From the NCBI RefSeq assembly GCF_004349215.1, contig NZ_SMKU01000021.1:1-51501 (forward strand): a stretch of DNA of 51,501 bases, written 5' to 3'. The notes under the pieces were generated by a model, which was not told the origin of the DNA, made no database searches, and saw only the letters and a program-made list of their open reading frames with translations. Every line of letters begins with the position of its first letter. Positions within the stretch are counted from its first letter, which is position 1. The position numbers were made by a program, and so were the translations under genes. Source of the DNA: Actinomadura rubrisoli. GTDB taxonomy: Bacteria; Actinomycetota; Actinomycetes; Streptosporangiales; Streptosporangiaceae. Shown in pieces: positions 36,056 through 43,836 of the stretch.

Positions 36056-37238
36056 TCTCCGGATGGGGGTGGCTGAGGAAGTCGTGGTGGGAGATCTCCC
36101 ACGCGTAGGCCCCGGCCAGCGGGAAGACCAGCACGTCACCGGCTCGGATCCGGTCGACCCGGGAATCGCGGGCCAGGACGTCGTTGGGCGTGCACAGCTC
36201 GCCGGCGACGGTGAGCGCCGCGTCCGTCAGGATCGGGCGCGGATACGGGTGCGGCCAATCCTCGATCGGCACCACGGCGAACGGATGGCTGTGCCGCCAG
36301 GCGGCCGGGAGCCGGAAATGGTGCGTGCCACCGCGCACCACCGCGAACGCGACCCCGTGGGAGCGCTTGAGGTCGAGCACCTCCGCGGCGTAATAGCCGC
36401 AGGGCGCGGCCAGGAACCGGCCGGGTTCGAGGATGACCCGGGTCGGCGGCGGCTTCCGGAGGCCCTCGGCGAGGAGCCGGAGGTCGAAACCCGCCGCTCC
36501 GCCGGAGTAGTCGACGCCGAACCCGCCGCCGACGTCCAGCACCGGGAGCGGCAGGCCGTACCGGGCCTCCAGCTCCCTCGCGAACCGCATGCAGCCGCCG
36601 ACGAAATCCAGATACGCGGCGGCGTCGGTGCAGTTGGAAACCGAATGCAGATGCAGCCCCCGTACGGCGATGCCGCGCAGCCGCCGCGCCCGTCCGACCG
36701 CCTCGTCGAGATCGGCGGGGTCGATCCCGAACTGGGTGGCGGCCCCGGCCATCCGATGGCTCCCGGCGACCCGCGCGTCCCCCCGGTTCACCCGGATCAG
36801 GACCTGGGCCCGCACCCCTGCGCGACCGGCGAACCAGTCGATCCGGTGCAGATCGTGCACGCTCTCGGCATTGATCAGGTCTCCGCCGGCGACGCGCAGG
36901 AAACGTGCGATCTCCGCGTCCGACTTGCCCGGACCGTTCAGGATCAACGGAACGCCAGGGGCGACCGCGCGGACCTTGTCCAGCTCCCCGCCCGAGGCGA
37001 TCTCGAACCCGGTCACCCGCGGAACCAGGGCACCCAGCACGGCCGGATGCGAATTGGCCTTGACCGCGTAGAAGATCTCGACCGCATCCGGGAGCACCGC
37101 GCGCATCGACCGCGCCCGCGCGGTCAGCTCGTCCACATCGTAGAAATAGGCGCTCAGCGCGGCCCCGCCACGATGCGAACCGGCCGCCGCGGCCCGGACG
37201 GCCGCACGGACGTGGTGGGGAATGCCACTGGCCACCAT
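36009..37238 (-). CDS. Fold-type III PLP-dependent decarboxylase (LysA/ornithine decarboxylase/SbnH family)
   Basis: A 409-residue alanine-racemase-fold decarboxylase. FYAVKANSHPAVL carries the PLP lysine (Lys60), FEIASGGELDKV follows, HLHSVSN and VLDVGGGFGVDY line the barrel, EPGRFLAAPCGYY binds the phosphate, and GELCTPNDVL supplies the second-subunit Cys-Asp. Family members decarboxylate diamino acids or, in SbnH, a citryl-diaminopropionate intermediate. It is the last gene of a minus-strand operon that starts with the cyclase-like gene and ends 3'-to-3' overlapping the NIS synthetase. Together they could make and couple a polyamine or amine. Substrate is not readable. Confidence 0.9.
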   Translation of the reverse strand: MVASGIPHHVRAAVRAAAAGSHRGGAALSAYFYDVDELTARARSMRAVLPDAVEIFYAVKANSHPAVLGALVPRVTGFEIASGGELDKVRAVAPGVPLILNGPGKSDAEIARFLRVAGGDLINAESVHDLHRIDWFAGRAGVRAQVLIRVNRGDARVAGSHRMAGAATQFGIDPADLDEAVGRARRLRGIAVRGLHLHSVSNCTDAAAYLDFVGGCMRFARELEARYGLPLPVLDVGGGFGVDYSGGAAGFDLRLLAEGLRKPPPTRVILEPGRFLAAPCGYYAAEVLDLKRSHGVAFAVVRGGTHHFRLPAAWRHSHPFAVVPIEDWPHPYPRPILTDAALTVAGELCTPNDVLARDSRVDRIRAGDVLVFPLAGAYAWEISHHDFLSHPHPEIIVVSRPPGVRGRPA

Positions 37239-37267
37239 AGGACTGCCGTCCCCGGGGAGCGGGTCGC

Positions 37268-38401
37268 TCAGCCGGCCAGGGGCAGTCGCCAGCTCGCCCC
37301 GGGCTGGTTGCGCCGCGCCGTCAGGTAGTAGCGCAGGTAGCGGGTCAGTTCATGCCGGGGGAGGGGGACGCCGCGGTCGGCGCGGGCGTCCACGGCCCGG
37401 GTGTTGGTGAGGTCGAACCGCTTGCCGTGGTTGAGGTAGGCGCGGTAGAAGCCCACTTCGCTGTCGATGGCGAGCTCCAGCGGGGTGAAGCGGCTGGTGT
37501 CGGTGCTCCAGATCGGATCGCCGAAGCCCAGGAGGGCGGTGACGGCCGTCAGCGTTTCGCCGACGGTGGGGGCCGTGGCGTTGGTGAGATGGAAGTAGGT
37601 CCCGGGACTGTCAGAGGTCGCGATGGAGACGGCCAGCCGGGCGACATGGTCGATGGGGACCAGGTTGATCTCGATGTCGCGTTCGGCCCGGAAGCGCAGT
37701 CGCAGCCCGTCGGGATCGACCCCGAACCTGCGCCGGCCGGCCTCGCGGAGGAGCTGCAAGGACCGCAGGAACCCGTACATGCCGGACCAGTTGAGGCCAT
37801 GTCCGGTGCGACTGTGGCCGATGACGACACCCGGACGCAGGATGCGGACCCTCATGTCCCGGCCGGCGGCCGCAACCATCCGCTCCCCGAGGATCTTCGT
37901 CTCCTCATAGCAGTTGTTGGCCCGCGTGAGGTCGGTGACCGGCGCCTCCAGCATGAGCCCGGTGCGTGCGCCGGTCACGTACGCGGTGCTGATCTGGTTG
38001 AACACCTCGGCCCGCGCGCCGCGCGCGAGGTCCAGAACGTGGCGAGTGCCGTCGACGTTGTGGCGTTCGATCTCGGACCGGTGCCGCTCCTCGTACCGGA
38101 GCGAGGCCGCGGTGTGCCAGACCTGGGTGGCGCGCGGCGCCCGTGCGGTGTCCACGCCGCAGCCGGGCTCGGTGATGTCGCCGCAGACGGCCGCGACCCG
38201 GGAGGCGATCGGCTCGGCCAGGTCGGTCCGGGCGTAGCCCCGCGCCATCGCCGGCAGCGCCGTCCGCAGCCTGGCCGCCGCCTCGGCCTGGTCGCGGCCC
38301 CGCACCAGCGCGATCACCTCGTCGTCCGTGCGATCCAGCAGCTCCAGGACCAGGGCGCCGCCGACAAAACCGGTCGCGCCCGTTACCAGATGAACGGTCA
38401 T
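37268..38401 (-). CDS. Extended SDR / thioester-reductase-like NAD(P)-binding protein
   Basis: A 377-residue protein. VTGATGFVGGALVLELL is the dinucleotide-binding loop, FNQISTAYVTG holds Ser138, and NNCYEETKILGE gives the catalytic Tyr165 and Lys169. VWHTAASLRYEE and HNVDGTRHVLDLA fit the NAD_binding_4 (male-sterility/thioester reductase) branch, whose members reduce acyl thioesters to aldehydes or alcohols, rather than sugar epimerases. The ATG at 38401 overlaps the stop of a small gene upstream. Downstream the decarboxylase starts 29 bases on. It may make an aldehyde or oxidise/reduce a cyclised terpenoid; both are inference. Confidence 0.85.
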   Translation of the reverse strand: MTVHLVTGATGFVGGALVLELLDRTDDEVIALVRGRDQAEAAARLRTALPAMARGYARTDLAEPIASRVAAVCGDITEPGCGVDTARAPRATQVWHTAASLRYEERHRSEIERHNVDGTRHVLDLARGARAEVFNQISTAYVTGARTGLMLEAPVTDLTRANNCYEETKILGERMVAAAGRDMRVRILRPGVVIGHSRTGHGLNWSGMYGFLRSLQLLREAGRRRFGVDPDGLRLRFRAERDIEINLVPIDHVARLAVSIATSDSPGTYFHLTNATAPTVGETLTAVTALLGFGDPIWSTDTSRFTPLELAIDSEVGFYRAYLNHGKRFDLTNTRAVDARADRGVPLPRHELTRYLRYYLTARRNQPGASWRLPLAG

Positions 38402-38595
38402 CCTTCTTCCCGGGCACCGCGCGAATAATCGCGACCGGACCGCTCACCGACCGCGTCAGCGTGGACGGATGCCGCAGCGGTCTCCGCAGCCGTACGGGCG
38501 GCACCCGGCGGCACGGCGGTCGCCGCTTCGGCCGTGAGAGCGGCGATCACAAGGTGGAGCGGACTAAGTTCCGCAGGGATGGCGGGGGGTTTCAT
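38398..38595 (-). CDS. Small protein of unknown function, coupled to the SDR gene
   Basis: A 65-residue protein from ATG 38595 with a well-placed GGAGG site; its stop overlaps the SDR start (ATGA). The N-terminal half, LSPLHLVIAALTAEAATAV, forms a possible amphipathic helix; the C-terminal half is charged and rich in Arg, Glu and Ser. There is no signal peptide, Cys pair or recognised domain. The firm ribosome site and overlap argue it is real. It lies between a terpene-cyclase-like gene and an SDR in one operon, and might be an accessory or regulatory subunit. I do not recognise it. Confidence 0.6.
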   Translation of the reverse strand: MKPPAIPAELSPLHLVIAALTAEAATAVPPGAARTAAETAAASVHADAVGERSGRDYSRGAREEG

Positions 38596-38662
38596 CAGGA
38601 TCCTCCAGGAACCCGTCGATGCGGTGACCCCGTTCCCATAACCCGCCGAGTAAAGACCATTG

Positions 38663-40225
38663 CTAAGAGTCAGTAGATTCTCCGGCCTTCGCGCTACATT
38701 TAGATATCCGGGTGGTGAGATGGCCGAGGGCCAGCAACGCGAAAATGTCGCCGAGGGCGGGGAGGGAGAAAATGAACGGGCGGGGACCGATGGAGTCGGG
38801 CTCGTACTCGATCCGGCCATCGGACCTTTGCCGGCTGAGCAGATACGTGACCCCTCGAACCGCCGGCGCGGGATCGTCCTGGCAGCACAGGGCGATCAGT
38901 GCGTACGCCGTGCTGATCGGGTCGCTCGGGGCACGGTCCTGGCCGCCCCAGCCGCCGTCGGGCTCCTGGGAGCCGAGGATGAGATCAAGTGCGCGGCGGC
39001 GCATCCGCCGGGCGGGTCCGGTCAGCGAACGGGGAACGCGGCTTGAGGCCAGCAGTACCCGGAACAGCGTGTGCAGACGGCTGGAACTCCAGTCGGGTGG
39101 GAAGGAGCCGTCCCCGCGCTGCTGCTCGGCGAGGAACGCCAGCCCGGCGCGGATGGTCTCCTCGTGGGCGCCGATGTCCAGGGTGAGAGCGTCGAGGACG
39201 GCGGCCGTCGCATAGGGCTCCGCGGGAGCCATGGCGATGTAGGTGGGGAAGCCCCCGTCAGTTCCGCGCACACTGAGCAGTGAGCTGGTGCCGCGCCGGA
39301 TCGGGCCGGCGTAGTGGACGGCGTCGAGCAGGTGGAGGAACTCCACGGCGACCGAGGTGTTGTCGACGTCGGTCTGGTCGGACAGGTCGGTGTAGGACCA
39401 GCCGCCGGCCGGCTGCTGCCGGGCGGCCAGATGTCCGGCCAGCGGCCGCAGGACCGCGGCGGGCGCACCGGCGCTGAACAGCGCGACTCCGGCGGTGGCG
39501 GTGCACCAGGTGTCCAGGTCGGTGACGAACGGCAGGCCCCCGTCGGGCCGCTGGTGGGACAGGAACTTGCGCGTCCCTTCGGCGATCACGTCCGCGGTGC
39601 CCGGGAGCAGCTTGAGAGCGTGCAGGACCCAGAGGTGAATGAAGACGTTGCCCTCCCAGACGCCCGGGACGCGCTGGGTGGACAACAGCAGTCGGACGTC
39701 CTCGTCGTCGACGAGGTGCGGGCACCCGGCCGTCATGGCCAGGACCACCTTGACGGCGGTGACCTGAACGCGGGCCCAACTGTGCAGCCCGGTCAGGTCG
39801 GCGGGCCCCGGCGGCTGCGCCAGGCTGCCGTCCCAGAGGGAAAGGAGCGCCACTAAGAGGGCGTGTTTTCGCTCTCTGGTGAAGGCCGGCGCTCGGTCCA
39901 GCAGAGATCCCGCGAGTGCGTCCGGTGAGCCGGCGACGTCGCTGAGCGCGACGCGCGCGAGCATGCCGTCGACCGGGTCGCCGCTGTGCCGCGACCGCAG
40001 GAAGCGGATGCAGGGCTCTTGCCGGTCCGGTCGCTGGCCGGTCTGCTGCAGTAGGCGCAGCGCCAGAGCCGTCTCCAAGGCCCGGCTGCGGCACAGGTCG
40101 CGCACCGCGCCGCCGTCGTCCACCAGGTCCAGGATCCGGTCACGCAGGCGAGCCGTGGCCTGGGGAAGTTCCGCTGGAAAGAGGCGACGATGCCACGCGG
40201 ACGGGGGAGCAGAGAGAGGGCGCAT
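38663..40225 (-). CDS. Squalene/class II terpene cyclase-like alpha-toroid protein
   Basis: A 520-residue protein; ATG 40225 has GGAGAA six bases upstream, and a start 32 codons earlier is also open. The sequence is built from prenyltransferase/squalene-oxidase alpha-toroid repeats with degenerate QW motifs (SHQRPDGGLPF, ARQQPAGGWSY, RGTDGGFPTY, QQRGDGSFPPD, SQEPDGGWGG, SRQRSDGRIEY). A DVDNTSVAVE segment at 286-289 sits where class II cyclases have DxDD; the middle Asp288, the catalytic acid in that family, is kept and the last Asp is Asn. Length fits bacterial two-domain class II cyclases. It is the first gene of a four-gene operon. No prenyl synthase or class I cyclase lies in the window, so the substrate source is unknown and a non-terpenoid role cannot be ruled out. 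Confidence 0.75.
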   Translation of the reverse strand: MRPLSAPPSAWHRRLFPAELPQATARLRDRILDLVDDGGAVRDLCRSRALETALALRLLQQTGQRPDRQEPCIRFLRSRHSGDPVDGMLARVALSDVAGSPDALAGSLLDRAPAFTRERKHALLVALLSLWDGSLAQPPGPADLTGLHSWARVQVTAVKVVLAMTAGCPHLVDDEDVRLLLSTQRVPGVWEGNVFIHLWVLHALKLLPGTADVIAEGTRKFLSHQRPDGGLPFVTDLDTWCTATAGVALFSAGAPAAVLRPLAGHLAARQQPAGGWSYTDLSDQTDVDNTSVAVEFLHLLDAVHYAGPIRRGTSSLLSVRGTDGGFPTYIAMAPAEPYATAAVLDALTLDIGAHEETIRAGLAFLAEQQRGDGSFPPDWSSSRLHTLFRVLLASSRVPRSLTGPARRMRRRALDLILGSQEPDGGWGGQDRAPSDPISTAYALIALCCQDDPAPAVRGVTYLLSRQRSDGRIEYEPDSIGPRPFIFSLPALGDIFALLALGHLTTRISKCSAKAGESTDS

Positions 40226-40360
40226 CAGTGTTCTCCGGTACTGGTCTGCCTGCGGTACGGGAATGGTGTGGCGGTGCTCTTGGAATAGACGGGAAAGGTG
40301 AGGCCGGGCTCCAGCCCGCATTGACCCCCGGGAGGAGCAGAGTTAACGTGAGAATGAGCG

Positions 40361-41611
40361 GTGACCCTCGGCGGGAGCGCCAAGGAAATGCTTGTTGAAC
40401 GTGATCTGGCGAGCTTGGAGTTCTGGGCGCGACCACAAGCCGAACGCGACGTGCTGTTCGAGAAACTGCGTGTGGCGCGGGAGCCGGTGTTCTGCCCGCG
40501 CCCGGGCGGTCCCGGGTTCTACGCGCTGACGAGATATGAGCAGGTCGCCGGGGCGGCCAGGAATCCAAAGGTGTTCAGTTCGGAACCCACGTCGAGCAGC
40601 CTGGTCGATCCCGCTCCCCCGATCCGCGAGTTCTCCGGCTCGATGATCAGTATGGACGACCCGCGCCATGCCCGGCTGCGCCGGATCGTCTCCCGCTCCT
40701 TCACCCCGCGCAGGGTCAACAAGATCGCTGACGACGTGGCCGCACTCGCCGCTCATATCGTGGACGAACTGGTGCGCCGGGGGCCGTGCGACTTCACCGC
40801 CCACGTCGCCACACCGATGCCGTTGCAGATCATCTGCTCGATGATGGGCGTCCCGGAGTCGGCGTACGACGACGTCGTCGCGGCGACCAACGCCATCCTC
40901 ACGCTGGGGCGGGGCGATCTCGACTCCTTGGGCCCGGACGGCGAAGGCCGGGAGACCGTGCTCACCGAATCGTTCACCTACCTGCACGAGCTCATGGCCG
41001 ACCTGGGACGGCTCAGGCGCGAACGCCCCTCCGACGACCTGGTGAGCGCCCTGCTGCATGCCAATGTGGACGGCGAGGCCCTGACCGAGCGTGAGCTGGG
41101 GCGCTTCTTCTCGCTCCTGGCGGTGGCCGGCAATGAGACGACCCGCCACGCGCTGTCCCATGCCCTCGTCCTCTTCACGGCCCATCCCGACCAGAAGTCG
41201 CTTCTGCTCTCCGACCTGGACAGGCATCTGCCGGGCGCGGTGGAAGAGGTCCTGCGATATGCCACGCCGGTGACCTGGATGCGCCGCACCCTCACCCGTG
41301 ACCATACTTTATTCGAGCACACCTATCGTGCCGGTGAAAAGGTCGTCCTCTACTACAACTCGGCCAACCGGGACGAAGACGTTTTCAAGGACCCGCACAC
41401 GTTCGACATTACTCGCGCCCCCAACCCCCATTTCGGGTTCGGTGCTCCGGGGCCGCACTTCTGTCTTGGCTCCCATCTGGCCCGCCACGAGATGACGACG
41501 ATGCTTCGCGAACTCCTCACACGGCTGCCGGGCCTGCACGCGACCGCGGAACCGGACCGGGAAGGAGGCATTATCACCAACGGGATCAAAGCCCTGCCCT
41601 GCGCCTTCTGA
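40361..41611 (+). CDS. Cytochrome P450, CYP125/126-like group
   Basis: A 416-residue P450 from GTG 40361; ATG 40388 (407 residues) is an alternative. The opening ERDLASLEFWARPQAERD and the segment ANRDEDVFKDPHTFDI resemble mycobacterial sterol-associated CYP124/125/126 families. I-helix AGNETT has the acid-alcohol pair, EEVLRY gives ExxR, and the haem loop FGFGAPGPHFCLGSHLAR has Cys368. It is transcribed away from the cyclase operon, 135 bases from its start, and followed by a second P450. A role in oxidising the cyclase-like enzyme's product is plausible. No ferredoxin is adjacent. Confidence 0.92.
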   Translation: MTLGGSAKEMLVERDLASLEFWARPQAERDVLFEKLRVAREPVFCPRPGGPGFYALTRYEQVAGAARNPKVFSSEPTSSSLVDPAPPIREFSGSMISMDDPRHARLRRIVSRSFTPRRVNKIADDVAALAAHIVDELVRRGPCDFTAHVATPMPLQIICSMMGVPESAYDDVVAATNAILTLGRGDLDSLGPDGEGRETVLTESFTYLHELMADLGRLRRERPSDDLVSALLHANVDGEALTERELGRFFSLLAVAGNETTRHALSHALVLFTAHPDQKSLLLSDLDRHLPGAVEEVLRYATPVTWMRRTLTRDHTLFEHTYRAGEKVVLYYNSANRDEDVFKDPHTFDITRAPNPHFGFGAPGPHFCLGSHLARHEMTTMLRELLTRLPGLHATAEPDREGGIITNGIKALPCAF

Positions 41612-41672
41612 GAGGACCGTCCGCGGCACGTCACCACCACCGTCAGTGCTTTTACGAACGGGAGGAGGGACG

Positions 41673-42899
41673 ATGAGTGAACATTCCGGTCCGGAGGTGG
41701 GCGCGGGCTGTCCGGCCCACCCCCTTCCCCGGGCGTCCGCGATCGAGCAGCCGAGCCTGCACGCACGGCTGCGTGAGGAGATGCCGGTCGCCTCCATCAC
41801 CCTTCCCACCGGGGCGCCGGCCTTCCTGGTGACCCGTTACGCCGACGCGCGGACCGTTCTGGACAGCCCCGCGTTCAGCCGTGCCCCCCTCTCGGCGACC
41901 AGCTCCGCGGAGATGATCAACCTTCAGCCCGACGCCCCGCCCCCGCTCCGCGAATCGGCCGATCGACAAGGAGCCGGGCATACCATTCCCCACGACCTCG
42001 TGACCCGCTTCCTGTCACCGCGCAGCGTGCACGCCATGCGCCCCGCGATCGAACGGATCACGCGGCAGCGGCTGGACGAGCTCGCGGCGTCGCCTCCCCC
42101 CGCCGACCTGATGGCGCTCTTGGCGCGCGCCGTTCCGGCGGCGGTGATCTGCGAACTGCTCGGCATCCCCGAAAAGGACCGGCCCTGGTTGCTCGAACGG
42201 GCACCCGCCCAGCTGTACTGGTCCCCGGACGAGCACGCCCGGCGCGCCCAGGCCGAACTCGCCGCCTACTTCAAGGACCTGGTCGAGGCCAAGCTACAGG
42301 CGGGCGGCCAGGACATGTTCGCGCAGGCGCTCGGCCGGCTCGGGCCCGCGCATACGGTTCCCGTAGAGAAACTGGTCGTGCTGGCCATTCGGCTCGCAGT
42401 CGCCGGCTTCCATTCGGTCGGGGTCACCGTCGGCCGCGCCCTGCCGGTCTTGTTGCGCGACCGGCGGCTGTACGCGCGGCTGGCCGTGGACCCGTCCATC
42501 CTGGAGAAGGCCGTGGACGAGATGCTGCGCTACACCTCGCCCAGCGACACCGCGCTGCCACGGCTCGCCGTCGATGACGCCGAACTGTCCGGGACGCCCA
42601 TTCCCGCCGGCAGCATCGTGCTGGTCGCGCTGGACTCGGCCAACCACGATCCGCGCTTCTGGCGCGAGCCGGAGGTCGTCGATCTCGAACGACCAGGGAT
42701 CGCCCAGCACCTGACCTTCGGCTGGGGCAGCAACCACTGCATCGGCGCGGCCCTCGCCCGCACGGAACTCCGGGTCATCTTCAGCGGCCTGGCCCAGCGC
42801 TTCCCTGACCTGCGTCTGGCGATCGCCGAGAAGGACATCCGGTGGCGCGAGGGGATCCTCAGCAACGACCCCCTGGAACTCCCCGTCTCCGGCTGGTGA
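41673..42899 (+). CDS. Atypical cytochrome P450 lacking the I-helix acid-alcohol pair
   Basis: A 408-residue P450; ATG 41673 follows GGAGGAGGG. The haem loop FGWGSNHCIGAALAR has Cys356 and the K-helix has DEMLRY (ExxR). The I-helix reads AGFHSVGV at 244-251: the conserved Glu/Asp is His247 and the conserved Thr is Ser248. That changes proton delivery for oxygen activation and is known in P450s with unusual chemistry (peroxide shunt, epoxidation, dehydration or coupling). The N-terminus carries a GCPAHPL stretch. It lies 61 bases after the first P450 and is likely co-transcribed with it. Confidence 0.92.
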   Translation: MSEHSGPEVGAGCPAHPLPRASAIEQPSLHARLREEMPVASITLPTGAPAFLVTRYADARTVLDSPAFSRAPLSATSSAEMINLQPDAPPPLRESADRQGAGHTIPHDLVTRFLSPRSVHAMRPAIERITRQRLDELAASPPPADLMALLARAVPAAVICELLGIPEKDRPWLLERAPAQLYWSPDEHARRAQAELAAYFKDLVEAKLQAGGQDMFAQALGRLGPAHTVPVEKLVVLAIRLAVAGFHSVGVTVGRALPVLLRDRRLYARLAVDPSILEKAVDEMLRYTSPSDTALPRLAVDDAELSGTPIPAGSIVLVALDSANHDPRFWREPEVVDLERPGIAQHLTFGWGSNHCIGAALARTELRVIFSGLAQRFPDLRLAIAEKDIRWREGILSNDPLELPVSGW

Positions 42900-42941
42900 C
42901 CGCGGTCCCGCGCATCCCCGGCTCTGCGGCTATGTATTGTC

Positions 42942-43592
42942 GTGCCAGCACCGGACGAGAACGGGAGTGAACGCGTGGCGAGGATCGCGGCGGCGCGGCT
43001 GTCGGCCGAGCCCAGCTCGCCCGAGCAGCACGACCGCCGCCGGCGCATCCTGCGGGCGGCGGCGCGGATCGGCGGCGAGAAGAGCCTGGAGCGCGTCCAG
43101 ATGCACGAGGTCGCCAAGGCCGCCGGTGTCGCGATCGGCACGCTGTACCGGTACTTCCCGTCCAAGATCCACCTGTTCACCGCCGTGATGGCGGCGCAGG
43201 TCGACCGCTTCCAGGAGAGCATCTCCCGGCCCGCGCCCGGCACCGCCCCCGAGGACGCGGTCGCCGATCTGCTCGTGCGGGCGAGCCGCCAGCTGATGGC
43301 CCAGCCCGTCCTGTCGGCCTCCATGCTCCAGGCGTCGAACACCGCCAACGTCGCGACCGTCGCCGACACGGCCCGCATCGACCGCGCCCTCCGCGAGATC
43401 GTCCTGCGGGCCGTCGGGATCGAGGTGCCCACCGCGCAGGACGTCACGCTCGTCCGGCTGCTGATGCAGTGCTGGTACGGGGTGCTCCAGGCGAGCCTGA
43501 ACGGACGCGCGTCCATGGCCGACGTGGAGGGCGACATCCGGCTCGCCTGCCGCCTCCTGCTGGCCCCCCGCTCCAACGCCCCGCAGAGCTGA
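42942..43592 (+). CDS. TetR-family regulator, KstR-like
   Basis: A 216-residue regulator. The helix-turn-helix (about 30-80) reads RRILRAAARIGGEKSLERVQMHEVAKAAGVAIGTLYRYFPSK in part, very like mycobacterial KstR, and the C-terminal domain has the KstR-like LMQCWYGVLQASLNGR segment. GTG 42942 could start a leaderless message, since TATGTA lies just upstream; GTG 42975 has a GGGAG site and gives a 205-residue protein. KstR itself binds steroid-CoA thioesters; resemblance is to the family only. It follows the two P450 genes and probably controls them and the divergent cyclase operon. Confidence 0.9.
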   Translation: MPAPDENGSERVARIAAARLSAEPSSPEQHDRRRRILRAAARIGGEKSLERVQMHEVAKAAGVAIGTLYRYFPSKIHLFTAVMAAQVDRFQESISRPAPGTAPEDAVADLLVRASRQLMAQPVLSASMLQASNTANVATVADTARIDRALREIVLRAVGIEVPTAQDVTLVRLLMQCWYGVLQASLNGRASMADVEGDIRLACRLLLAPRSNAPQS

Positions 43593-43664
43593 CGCCGCCC
43601 CTCCCGGTTCTCAGGACGATCGCGGCAAGGCGTCAATGTGAATTTCGTTCGATGAGCATTAACA

Positions 43665-43699
43665 TTTGACTTCCCTCCCCCCGAAGAGGGGGAGTCAAA
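43665..43699. terminator. Hairpin downstream of the TetR gene
   Basis: TTTGACT at 43665-43671 pairs with AGTCAAA at 43693-43699, and the C-rich and G-rich stretches between them extend the stem with a mismatch or bulge around a GAAG loop. It lies 73 bases after the TetR stop and before the promoter of the secreted hydrolase, as expected for an operon-end terminator. Confidence 0.6.
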
Positions 43700-43836
43700 G
43701 GGCTTTACCCCCTCTGGTCAGGGCGGATTCACGATGGTGGTGCTGACTGTACCGGCACACTCCCGCAGGCAGGGTCGATCGGGCCGGACTCGCGGACTCA
43801 AAGTGAATACAACCACGTCCAGAAAGGGGTCAGTGG

